The notes under the pieces are model-generated. The model was not told the DNA's origin. It was given only the letters and a program-made list of their open reading frames with translations, and ran no database searches. The translations under genes and the position numbers were made by a program. Source: Clostridia bacterium (lineage in GTDB: Bacteria; Bacillota; Clostridia; Oscillospirales; Acutalibacteraceae). Taken from it: a stretch of DNA of 61,853 bases. Location of the stretch: assembly GCA_900770165.1 (NCBI GenBank), contig CAAGJJ010000156.1, positions 1 through 61,853 of the forward strand, in the 5' to 3' direction. Shown one piece after another: positions 23,629-32,093 of this stretch (its first letter is position 1; the number at the start of each line of letters is the position of its first letter).

Positions 23629-24189
23629 TTAATTAGCAGCTTGAACCATTGCGTATCTAACTATTTTGTCAGTTATTTTGTATCCTTTTTGAAATACTTC
23701 CGATATTACATTTTCATCTAATTCATCATTTTCTATATGAGATATAGCGTTATGAATATCAGGATTAAATTTATCACCTTTTTCTCCAAAGGATTCTACA
23801 CCTAATGTTTTAAATGATTCATTTAGCTGATTTTTTATAAGTTCAAGGCCTTTTTTATATTCCTCATTTGCCCCTTCTAAAGATTGCATTGCTCTTTCTA
23901 AACTATCTGCAATAGGCAATATAGCTGAAACTGCAAAAGCAGTGGCATCTGCGTAAATAGCGGCTTTTTCTTTTTCAGTTCTTTTTCTATAATTTTCATA
24001 TTCAGCTGCTGTTCTTAATAATAAATCAGTTTTTGAAGATAAATCTTTTTTTAACTTTTCAATTTCTTTTAAAGATTCATCTTTCTCTTCATTATTATTT
24101 TCTTGAGCTACTTCAGTTGCTTTTTCAGTTTCGTCGTTAGAAACATGATCTTTATTATCAAGTTCAGCATTGGTATTTTTATTGTTCAA
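23629..24189 (-). CDS. grpE: GrpE nucleotide-exchange factor
   Basis: This 186-aa protein has a charged, disordered first 50 residues, a coiled coil (LKEIEKLKKDLSSKTDLLLRTAAEYENYRKRTEKEK) and the conserved beta-wing domain (ILPIADSLERAM...FNPDIHNAISH...VISEVFQKGYKITDKIVRYAMVQAAN). It releases ADP from DnaK. It is second in the operon, 37 bp after hrcA. Confidence 0.97.
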   Translation of the reverse strand: MNNKNTNAELDNKDHVSNDETEKATEVAQENNNEEKDESLKEIEKLKKDLSSKTDLLLRTAAEYENYRKRTEKEKAAIYADATAFAVSAILPIADSLERAMQSLEGANEEYKKGLELIKNQLNESFKTLGVESFGEKGDKFNPDIHNAISHIENDELDENVISEVFQKGYKITDKIVRYAMVQAAN

Positions 24190-24226
24190 CTAACATTATC
24201 TCCTTCCAGTTATGATATATTTATTA

Positions 24227-25261
24227 CTAAGCATCAAGAATATCTGAAAGAAGTTTTCCAACAGTTTTCGTTAGATATTCAAGATTTGTAATTGCTTTTT
24301 TATAATCCATTCTTGTAGGACCTATTATTGCTATTGCACCAGATTCTTTTCCTCTTAAAGTATACCTAGAAATTATTATGCTAGAGTCTGATAATTCTGG
24401 CCTTTCACTTTCTAATCCTATTAAAACATTTATTTTTTGACTTTTGTTTTGTAATATAAGCTTAATTATTTCATCACGTCGATCTAAAAAATCCATGATT
24501 TTTCTTACGCCGTTAATATCGAAGTTTGGTAGAAACAATAAATTATTTTGTCCATCTAAATTTATGGAAGCGCCTAAAATTTCCCTTGATGTTTCCAAAA
24601 GTGCTTCAAAAGCAGGTGAAAGAAGCGGTAACAATTCTCCTAATGTTGTTGATGATGATTCAATAAATTCAGGTGTTATAGACGATACTGGTACACCAAC
24701 GAATTTTTCATTAATTATACAATAAAAGATTTTTAATATATCTGATGTAATTTCATAATCGCTTCTAAAAAGTTTATTTTTTATAAGACCTGTAGATGTT
24801 ATAATTACCATCATTACACTGTGACGACCTGTTTGAACAAAATCAATTTTTCTTATTATTGAGTTGTTACCAGGTGGGGCAGTAGAGATTGCTACAAATT
24901 TAGTAAGGTCTGCAAGAACCTGCGAAGCTTCTTCAAGAAGATGTTCAGGATCGAACGCAGAAGATAAATTGCTGTTTATAAAATCTCTATCGTAGCAAGA
25001 TATAGGTGAAAGTTCTTGATGTTTTAAGCTGTTTATATATTCTCTATATCCTAAATGTGAAGGAATTCTTCCAGCAGATGTATGTGGTTGCTCTAATAAT
25101 CCCATGTCTACTAAGTGTGACATATCGTTTCTTACAGTTGCAGGAGAAACAGAAATATCAAGGGTATTACATACAGCTTTTGAAGAGACAGGTTCACCTG
25201 TCTTAACATATATCTCGACAATAGCATTTAATATTTTTGCCTTTCTTCCTGCCAAGTCCAT
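24227..25261 (-). CDS. hrcA: HrcA heat-inducible transcription repressor
   Basis: This 344-aa protein starts with the winged-helix DNA-binding region (RKAKILNAIVEIYVKTGEPVSSKAVCNTLDISVSPATVRNDMSHLVDMGLLEQPHTSAGRIPSHLGYREYI) and continues with the HrcA regulatory domain. It binds the CIRCE inverted repeat, which is present in perfect form 107 bp upstream of its own start. GroEL-dependent folding of HrcA is the known temperature sensor in the family. It is first in the operon. Confidence 0.98.
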   Translation of the reverse strand: MDLAGRKAKILNAIVEIYVKTGEPVSSKAVCNTLDISVSPATVRNDMSHLVDMGLLEQPHTSAGRIPSHLGYREYINSLKHQELSPISCYDRDFINSNLSSAFDPEHLLEEASQVLADLTKFVAISTAPPGNNSIIRKIDFVQTGRHSVMMVIITSTGLIKNKLFRSDYEITSDILKIFYCIINEKFVGVPVSSITPEFIESSSTTLGELLPLLSPAFEALLETSREILGASINLDGQNNLLFLPNFDINGVRKIMDFLDRRDEIIKLILQNKSQKINVLIGLESERPELSDSSIIISRYTLRGKESGAIAIIGPTRMDYKKAITNLEYLTKTVGKLLSDILDA

Positions 25262-25367
25262 ATAATAACCTCTTTTATTAGCTTATTTAAGAAGGTGACA
25301 TGACTTGAAAATGTTTAAAATTGAGGTATAAATATTTTAGTGATCTTTAGTCACCTTTTAGGTTTAA

Positions 25368-25394
25368 TTAGCACTCTTAACTATAGAGTGCTAA
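25368..25394. promoter_or_regulatory. CIRCE operator
   Basis: TTAGCACTC-N9-GAGTGCTAA is an exact match to the CIRCE consensus. It lies immediately downstream of the -10 box, around the predicted transcription start of the hrcA operon, and is the HrcA binding site. Confidence 0.98.
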
Positions 25395-25404
25395 TCTATA
25401 TATT

Positions 25405-25433
25405 AATTTATCATCTATTTATTAATTTGTCAA
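25405..25433 (-). promoter_or_regulatory. Promoter of the hrcA-grpE-dnaK-dnaJ operon
   Basis: On the minus strand TTGACA (25428-25433) and TAAATT (25405-25410) have a 17-bp spacer, and the CIRCE element follows 10 bp further on. This is a vegetative-type promoter blocked by HrcA. Confidence 0.85.
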
Positions 25434-25486
25434 GTAATTTAAAAATTATATAGGTATGTTGTTATATGAATTTTATTGGGTATAAC

Positions 25487-25521
25487 TAAAAAAGCATGAC
25501 AATAGTATTATTGCCATGCTT
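25487..25521 (-). terminator. Terminator of the ABC exporter operon
   Basis: AAGCATGACAATA/TATTGCCATGCTT, a 13-position stem with one mismatch and loop GTAT, is followed by U residues on the minus strand. It lies 18 bp after the permease stop. Confidence 0.85.
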
Positions 25522-25538
25522 AAACTAATATTATTAAA

Positions 25539-26369
25539 TTATTTAATATCCCTTTTTGTAAACGAATAGATACCTAATACAGTAAATAAAGCTATCGATA
25601 TTATGCTTACTAATGAACATGTTAGTATAGTTTTACTACTAAGAGAATAATTTGCTAATATTGATGGATAGTATAATATGCAATAGTTTTCTACTATAAG
25701 GTGGCTTTTGAAGACTTCGTGTATAATTATTGAAATTAATTTAACAATTAACGAGTAAAAATACAAGATAGATATGTTTATAGAAAGAGCAACACCATTT
25801 TGTTTTACCAGCATAGATATCATAGTAAAGAAAGACGTAATTGCTATGTATGTTAGGAATTGGAGTCCACACATTCTTAGTAAATCTGGTACGAAATTAT
25901 TAGGAATATTTCCAAATTCCCAAAAGATTGAAGCACCAATTAAAAAGACAACAAAATTAATTAATATTATTGCAAAACAAATGAATATAGAAAATATAAA
26001 TTTAGATAAATATATATTTTCACGTCTAAAACCTTTAGATGCGATATTTTTTATAGTTCCAGACTTGAAATCAGCAGTGCAAAACATAGAAATGGAGATT
26101 GCTATAAGTGTAAATATAAGTTCATTAGCAAAAAATTTTGGTATTTGATTTACTACATTAGGTTTAATATTTACAAAATTATAATTTTCTTGTATTTCTT
26201 GAACTTCTAGCGACATAGATTCATCGTTTAACATTTGTTCCATGTAATTATATGTAAAATTTGTAGAAAATAAGGACATGATAGTAATAGCGATTGAAAT
26301 AATAATACATATATATAAATGTTTACTTTTAAGTAACTTATAAAAATCAGATTTTAGTAAATTAGTCAT
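25539..26369 (-). CDS. ABC-2-type permease (bacitracin/lantibiotic-export style)
   Basis: This 276-aa protein has about six membrane segments, a first one near residue 20 (HLYICIIISIAITIMSLFS), a large extracytoplasmic loop, and the internal signature CTADFKSGTIKNIASKGFRRENIYLSKF, which is typical of ABC-2 permeases of the LanE/BcrB kind. It overlaps the ATPase gene by 8 bp. Together they form an exporter, probably for a peptide antibiotic or other toxic amphiphile. No biosynthetic or two-component genes are adjacent, so the substrate is unknown. Confidence 0.85.
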   Translation of the reverse strand: MTNLLKSDFYKLLKSKHLYICIIISIAITIMSLFSTNFTYNYMEQMLNDESMSLEVQEIQENYNFVNIKPNVVNQIPKFFANELIFTLIAISISMFCTADFKSGTIKNIASKGFRRENIYLSKFIFSIFICFAIILINFVVFLIGASIFWEFGNIPNNFVPDLLRMCGLQFLTYIAITSFFTMISMLVKQNGVALSINISILYFYSLIVKLISIIIHEVFKSHLIVENYCILYYPSILANYSLSSKTILTCSLVSIISIALFTVLGIYSFTKRDIK

Positions 26370-27273
26370 TTTCGGAGCCCTCCATTAATTTAATTAAATA
26401 AGGTTCATAATCATCACCAACAGTATTTATAGAGTTAACAATAACACCATTTGTTACTAACAAAGTATTAACTTTACTTGGTTCATCTATGTTGTCATAG
26501 AGGTATATTAGTTTGTCTGATTTAATTTCATAGTTATTTGTATTTAGGTTTTCTTCTATAATTTTGCTTGATAATTCAGTGTTATCAACGTTTATTGCAA
26601 GACATTTACGTACCCTGGATTGCAATTCTTGAGGAGTAAACTCATCAACCAATTTTCCGTTGCATATAACTCCATAGCGAGTTGCGATTTTTGCGAGTTC
26701 TCCTAAAATGTGACTTGAAATTAAAACAGTTATATTATTTTCTTTATTTAATTTTAAAATCAAATCTCTAACATCTTTTATACCAGCAGGATCCAAACCA
26801 TTTATAGGTTCGTCTAAAACTAAAAATTCAGGGTTTCCTATTAAGGAAATTGCTATTGCTAATCTTTGTTTCATTCCCAAAGAAAAGTTTTTAGCCTTTT
26901 TCTTTCCAGTATCTGCAAGACCTACTATTTCTAAAATCTGGTTAATTTCATTTATATCAGTTTTACCAAATAATTTTTGTTGAGCTATTAAATTTTGTTT
27001 TGCAGTAAAATTTGGATATACAGCTGGAGATTCAATTACGGTCCCAATCTTATACCTTTGCTTTTTAAGATCAGTACTTTCAAACAGTTCGATTTCTCCA
27101 GCAGTAGGAGCTGCAAGTCCCACTATTGTTCTAATTAAAGTAGTTTTTCCAGCACCATTTTTCCCAATTAGGCCATATATATCTCCTTTTTTTATGTTAA
27201 TGCCTACTGAATCGATAGCTAATTTCTTAGAAAATTTTTTCGATAAATTTTTTGTTCTAAGTGCATATTCCAC
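26362..27273 (-). CDS. ABC transporter ATP-binding protein (BcrA/LanF type)
   Basis: This 303-aa protein has Walker A GLIGKNGAGKTTLIRT, Q-loop in IGTVIESPAVYPNFTAKQNL, signature FSLGMKQRLAIAISL, Walker B FLVLDEPINGLDPAGI and H-loop ISSHILGEL. The C-terminal region of about 90 residues matches the BcrA-like extension. It forms an exporter with the overlapping permease. It lies 32 bp after pbpA on the same strand, so it may belong to the SEDS-pbpA transcript. Confidence 0.93.
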   Translation of the reverse strand: MEYALRTKNLSKKFSKKLAIDSVGINIKKGDIYGLIGKNGAGKTTLIRTIVGLAAPTAGEIELFESTDLKKQRYKIGTVIESPAVYPNFTAKQNLIAQQKLFGKTDINEINQILEIVGLADTGKKKAKNFSLGMKQRLAIAISLIGNPEFLVLDEPINGLDPAGIKDVRDLILKLNKENNITVLISSHILGELAKIATRYGVICNGKLVDEFTPQELQSRVRKCLAINVDNTELSSKIIEENLNTNNYEIKSDKLIYLYDNIDEPSKVNTLLVTNGVIVNSINTVGDDYEPYLIKLMEGSEND

Positions 27274-27304
27274 AATAATTTCCTCCCTTTATTTACATAT
27301 ACAT

Positions 27305-28693
27305 TTATAAACGAATAAGGTTTTGAGCTTCGTTCATTACTGACGATGCAATAGATCCTGCTACTTCTATACCGGATCCTCCATTTTCAACAACAACAAC
27401 AAACGCTAAAGGACAGTCAATATCTTTAGAAAATCCAACCATCCAGGAATGGGGTTTTTTAGATTTATCATTAGACACTTCAGCAGTACCGGTTTTTGCA
27501 CATACTTCTAAATTACCAAACATAGAATTACCATAATTATTTTTAACTGCACTGTGCATAAGGTCAGAAACTTGGCTAGCAGTGCTTTCAGTCATCATTT
27601 CAGCTTCTTTTTTAGTAGTGCCAACATGAGATTTTATTCCAAGGCTCGATGTCATGTGCTTTATCATATATGGTTGAATAGGAGTACCACCATTTGCGAT
27701 AGCACCATTAATAATCATCATATGAGCAGGGTTAACAAGGTCATTATATTGGCCAACGCCAGACCAACCAATAGATGCTTCAGTGGCATCGTTTACATCA
27801 TATATACTTTTTGCTAATGTTATTCCGTCGATTGAAAAATTTTTATTAAAACCCAATTTATTTGCACAAGAAGTCATTTGGTTAGCACCTAATTCCATTG
27901 CAATATCTGCGAATGCAATATTACATGATGTTTCAAAAGCCCTTTTAATTCCAACATTTCCGTGATAACCAATACAAGTTATTTTTTCACCTGCGACAGT
28001 TTTTGTTTGTTGACAATCGAATGTAGTGTCGTGAATATCTGGTAAGTTTTCAATTGCTGCTGTGGAAGTTATAATTTTGAATGTTGATCCAGGAGTAAGA
28101 GCACCAGACAAGAATCTATTTAGATATACGCCTTCATATTTTCCTGATACATCTGTACTAATATCGGGTATATTTTCTGGATCGTACGTAGGAGTACTTA
28201 CTATGCACAGTATTTCGCCGGTTTTATAATTGTAAACTCCAACAGTTCCTTTTTTACCACTAAGTCTTTGATATGCAAATTTACACAATTTACTATCTAA
28301 AGTAAGAGTAATATCTTTTGATGTTCTAAACTTTTTGGGAGCCGATAAACCTAAAATAAAATTATATCCAAAAAGCTCTGACTTATATACGTTTTGTATA
28401 GAGGTAGATATATTTGGACTGTCATCCCCAATTGTGTGGAGAAGTGCTCTTCTAATGTTTGCGTCCTCATTGTATACTCTTTTTTGATCTTTGCTTTGTG
28501 CCAATATTACTCCATTTCTATCATATATAGAGCCCGATTGGTTCAACTCATCTCCAGAGAGATGTTCATTAATTGGTTTCATAACCCAAGTTTCGGCATT
28601 TGTTACAAGCCTAAATACAAATAATCCTAAACCTATGAAGAATCCAATAGATAAAATATATATCACTAAAGAGCGTCTTCGTGTTTTTTTCAT
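27305..28693 (-). CDS. PbpA-type class B penicillin-binding protein (transpeptidase)
   Basis: This 462-aa protein has one N-terminal membrane segment, then a short linker and the transpeptidase domain with S-T-F-K (TPGSTFKIITSTAAIE), S-C-N (FETSCNIAFADIA) and K-T-G (VCAKTGTAEV). It is short for a class B PBP, having only a small pedestal region, like the PbpA partners of SEDS proteins in Gram-positives. It cross-links peptidoglycan strands made by the SEDS polymerase encoded 56 bp upstream. Confidence 0.92.
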   Translation of the reverse strand: MKKTRRRSLVIYILSIGFFIGLGLFVFRLVTNAETWVMKPINEHLSGDELNQSGSIYDRNGVILAQSKDQKRVYNEDANIRRALLHTIGDDSPNISTSIQNVYKSELFGYNFILGLSAPKKFRTSKDITLTLDSKLCKFAYQRLSGKKGTVGVYNYKTGEILCIVSTPTYDPENIPDISTDVSGKYEGVYLNRFLSGALTPGSTFKIITSTAAIENLPDIHDTTFDCQQTKTVAGEKITCIGYHGNVGIKRAFETSCNIAFADIAMELGANQMTSCANKLGFNKNFSIDGITLAKSIYDVNDATEASIGWSGVGQYNDLVNPAHMMIINGAIANGGTPIQPYMIKHMTSSLGIKSHVGTTKKEAEMMTESTASQVSDLMHSAVKNNYGNSMFGNLEVCAKTGTAEVSNDKSKKPHSWMVGFSKDIDCPLAFVVVVENGGSGIEVAGSIASSVMNEAQNLIRL

Positions 28694-28748
28694 TTATTTT
28701 CATGCTCCTTTTTTGCTTAAAAGTACTTACTTATTTTTGTTTACAGCA

Positions 28749-30434
28749 TTACATTTTCCTTGCAGCGTAAGTTCTTTCATCTGCAGCTTTAATAAAGGCT
28801 AACAGTCCCCAAACTGAGATCATACTAGAACCACCAAGGCTTACAAAAGGAAGTGTAACTCCGGTTAATGGAAGTATGTCAGTTGCTCCGAATATATTTA
28901 GACAAGTTTGAAATAGTAATAAACCAGAAGCTGAGCATGCAGATATATAATAAAATGTAGAGCGACTCTTTGAGCTAGCTTTTCTTGAGTATAATGTTAA
29001 AAATGCTATTGAAATTACAACAATTAGTGCTATTATAAGGCCTATTTCTTCACACATCATTCCAAAGATTAAATCGCTTGTAGCGGCTCCTATATATTTA
29101 AGCTCACCACGACCTAATCCTATTCCAAATAATCCTCCACTAGCCGAGTATGTTAAAACACGTGTTTGTTGGTATCCACCAGAGGAATACATGTAATCCC
29201 AAACGTGCCCCCAAGAGGCAAATCGATCTGCTACATAAGGTTTAAATTTTAAAATCATAAACACACCTAAAATAGCAGCAACTATAATTAAAATTATTGT
29301 TCTTATATCACCTGAACGCATAAATGCTATAATTAAAAATGTTACAAAAAATATTAACGCGGTTCCAAAATCATTCATTAAAAATAAAGCGCCTATACAT
29401 AAACCTGAAAAGATAATAAATTCAGTTAAGTTTTTGGTAGTCTGTAGTCTATCTAAAGTTGATGCACCGACAAAAATAAATGCAACCTTTACAAATTCAG
29501 ATGGTTGTATGGAAACAGGTCCTATAACAATCCAGTTTTGTGACCCAAACTTGGTTGTTCCGAATATCAAATTTATAACTAGAAGAAGAATAGTCCCACC
29601 CATTACTAATAAACGCCAGTTCATAATTTTATCTGGGTCTTCAATTAACCATATTATTATTAAAAATAAGATCATACCTAAAAGTACGCTTATAAGTTGC
29701 ATGTAAGTTTGTTCAACATCATAGCTACATATAAGAGAAACACCTATGCTTGTGAAAAGTATACCGAGAGTTTCAAGTTCAAATGTAGTTCGTTTAAATA
29801 GACCTCGTGAAAAACCTAAAAGTGTCCACGATAATATATTCAACATAACAAATGGAACTAAAGGTTCAAAACTGAATTTATTTTCCGCAAAACATAATTC
29901 AAAAGCACATAATATGTGGAATATAGTTACTAGAAACATTAACCCTACAGATGATGTGGCAAATTTCTTTTTATATTCATAGTCTACATCCCAAAGCCCG
30001 GTTTTTTTAATATAATCACTATGCTTTTTTAATATAAGTGATGTGGAACCAACTGTAATAGTGTCATCAATATATACTTGCTTTTTTGAATTGATTTTTT
30101 GCCCGTTTACAAATACTCCAGATTTAGAATTAGTATCTGTTATAATCCAACCTTCATCACGACGCATTAAAACTGCATGGTCACGAGATATGGTAGGGTC
30201 TGCAAGTACTATGTCTGAATTTTTACTTCTTCCTATGGAATTTTCCCAATACAATACAGGAATATAGTCACCTGTAACTGAGTTTAATAATGTTATTAAG
30301 GGCTTTTCTTCTCTTATATTTTTATTCATAGATAAAAAACACTTTAGTACAATTATAAATCCTAGTAGAGGTAACACGATTTTTATAATAAATAATAATG
30401 AAGACAACCCTGTAGTAAGTAATGATTGTAACAA
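28749..30434 (-). CDS. FHA domain-SEDS (FtsW/RodA/SpoVE) fusion protein
   Basis: This 561-aa protein has an N-terminal membrane segment (LFIIKIVLPLLGFIIVLKCFL), then a forkhead-associated domain at about residues 60-135 (SIGRSKNSDIVLADPTISRDHAVL...DTNSKSGVFVNGQKI). About ten membrane segments of a SEDS glycosyltransferase follow, with IGPVSIQPSEFVKVAFI and the late PLTGVTLPFVSLGGSSMISVWGLL. SEDS proteins polymerise lipid II; the FHA domain binds phosphothreonine peptides, so the fusion suggests control by Ser/Thr kinase signalling. It is paired with pbpA. Confidence 0.93.
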   Translation of the reverse strand: MLQSLLTTGLSSLLFIIKIVLPLLGFIIVLKCFLSMNKNIREEKPLITLLNSVTGDYIPVLYWENSIGRSKNSDIVLADPTISRDHAVLMRRDEGWIITDTNSKSGVFVNGQKINSKKQVYIDDTITVGSTSLILKKHSDYIKKTGLWDVDYEYKKKFATSSVGLMFLVTIFHILCAFELCFAENKFSFEPLVPFVMLNILSWTLLGFSRGLFKRTTFELETLGILFTSIGVSLICSYDVEQTYMQLISVLLGMILFLIIIWLIEDPDKIMNWRLLVMGGTILLLVINLIFGTTKFGSQNWIVIGPVSIQPSEFVKVAFIFVGASTLDRLQTTKNLTEFIIFSGLCIGALFLMNDFGTALIFFVTFLIIAFMRSGDIRTIILIIVAAILGVFMILKFKPYVADRFASWGHVWDYMYSSGGYQQTRVLTYSASGGLFGIGLGRGELKYIGAATSDLIFGMMCEEIGLIIALIVVISIAFLTLYSRKASSKSRSTFYYISACSASGLLLFQTCLNIFGATDILPLTGVTLPFVSLGGSSMISVWGLLAFIKAADERTYAARKM

Positions 30435-30539
30435 AATATTTTCTCCCTTAATGTATAAAAATTATATTTTTGTTTAGTGAATTATACAGCTTTAAACCTT
30501 AAAAGTCAACATAGAGTGAGGTGGATATTAGAAAGTAAA

Positions 30540-31802
30540 TTACTTAACTCTGGAAGGTTCTTCTCTAGTTTTAGCATGATCTGAAAATAGAAGTTCCAAA
30601 GTTTCTTTATTTGCTTCACCAGTTGCATTTAAACCATTTATGTACTGAAAATCTGTTATTGCTCGTACGGTATATTCATTAAAAACATTATCTGGTTTTG
30701 TTGGCATAAAATTTAGTTCATCTAGTCGTGTTTCTACTTTTAAAACATCATCGCTAACATCGCCATTTGAGATTTGTATATTTTCATATGTTTTTTCTGC
30801 AATAGATTCTGTAGAATTTGACTCAGCTTGTGATGTGTCTTCTTGCTTAGAAGAAGTTTCATTATTGTCCGATTTTGATGAATTAGATGTCGCTATTTCA
30901 GGGTACATTTTACTAGCCATAAATGTTACTGCATCTACAACTGTATGACCTTGCCTTGTCATTAGAGATTTATCCATTTCAAAAGTATTACCATTTTGAG
31001 CGGCTTGTAAAGATGCAATAGTACTGTCTGCTAGTAAATCATTTTTTGTGTTTTCAGCACAGAATATAAAATTAGGGTTTGATATTTTTAAAGCAGTAGT
31101 ATCAATATTGAAATTTGTGGAACCTTTTGCAATATTTGTGGCGCCGGAAAGCTCAAGTAACATAGAAGCTAAAGTATCTCCTGAAGCTATTTTTTTATTG
31201 CTATCATAAAAATAGCATGCGGTTGTTACAACTCCCTTTTTAGGAATAATTCTATTTATATCATCTAATGTCATAAGAATATTGTTAGCTGTGTTTTCGC
31301 CTAATGTTTTTCCAGTTTGAGCTCCTGCAAGAATAGATCCTAAGTCTTGATACAGTGTTATAAAAGATTCTCTTTTTGTAGCAGGTTCTAAACATATTAC
31401 GGGAATATTTAAAGTCTGGAGCTTTTCTAAAAGATTATTTTCAATAGTTTTATCGGCTAATATTAAGTCGGGCGAATAGGATGATATTTTATTTAAATCA
31501 ATATTTTGTATACTGCCTATTGATGGTAATGTAGCCAATTTTTCTTGGGTACATTCATCTGTACGTGCTATAAGTTTGTTTTCTAATTCTAAAGCTAAAA
31601 TTATATCTGCCAATGAGTCTGATAGTACAACTACTTTTTCAGGACTCTTTTGAATTGTAACGCCTGAGACTGTAACAGGATATTCATCAATGTGTTTAGA
31701 ATCTGATTTTTTACAGCTAGAGAAAGATAATATAATCAGTAGAGACAAAATTGTACTTATTATTTTTTTGTTTATACTGTTAAATTTTTTAATTTTTTGC
31801 AT
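30540..31802 (-). CDS. Periplasmic-binding (BtuF/TroA-like) lipoprotein with C-terminal peptidoglycan-binding domain
   Basis: This 420-aa protein has a lipoprotein-type signal (IISTILSLLIILSFSSCKK). It continues with a class III solute-binding fold (PEKVVVLSDSLADIILALELENKLIARTDECT...IDLNKISSYSPDLILADK), a Ser/Glu-rich linker (about 310-345) and a C-terminal PG_binding_1-like domain (LKVETRLDELNFMPTK...YTVRAITDFQYINGLNATGEANKETLELLF). Binding-protein relatives capture vitamin B12, haem or metals. No permease or ATPase gene is nearby. The fusion to a wall-binding domain suggests a tethered ligand trap or sensor. Confidence 0.85.
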   Translation of the reverse strand: MQKIKKFNSINKKIISTILSLLIILSFSSCKKSDSKHIDEYPVTVSGVTIQKSPEKVVVLSDSLADIILALELENKLIARTDECTQEKLATLPSIGSIQNIDLNKISSYSPDLILADKTIENNLLEKLQTLNIPVICLEPATKRESFITLYQDLGSILAGAQTGKTLGENTANNILMTLDDINRIIPKKGVVTTACYFYDSNKKIASGDTLASMLLELSGATNIAKGSTNFNIDTTALKISNPNFIFCAENTKNDLLADSTIASLQAAQNGNTFEMDKSLMTRQGHTVVDAVTFMASKMYPEIATSNSSKSDNNETSSKQEDTSQAESNSTESIAEKTYENIQISNGDVSDDVLKVETRLDELNFMPTKPDNVFNEYTVRAITDFQYINGLNATGEANKETLELLFSDHAKTREEPSRVK

Positions 31803-31996
31803 ATAAGCACATCCCTTATTATTTCAAATCAAAAATTGCTATTTACTGTAATTATTTTAACCTAATAAAGAATAATAGTCAATGATTGTACATTTTTGTA
31901 ATAACTTAATAAATATAGTAATTTAATTTTTAATTGAATAAATATTAATAAAGTTTCATATCGAATTAAATAATATACAAAATTTATTCTTTACCA

Positions 31997-32025
31997 TTGA
32001 ATGATATTAGATTTTAATATATAAT
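31997..32025 (+). promoter_or_regulatory. Promoter of the glnHP-glnQ operon
   Basis: TTGAAT (31997-32002) and TATAAT (32020-32025) are separated by 17 bp. The remainder of the 291-bp divergent intergenic region (31803-32093) is AT-rich, and I see no other feature in it. Confidence 0.7.
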
Positions 32026-32093
32026 AATACTTAATTTATTTGTATAAATTGTAATAAATATGGGTATCTTAATTGCTTTATGGAAGGAAAAAT

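Noticed and set aside
25539..27273. Bacteriocin (lantibiotic) gene cluster around the ABC exporter
   Set aside because: No precursor peptide, modification enzyme, immunity protein or two-component system is adjacent; only a generic exporter is supported.
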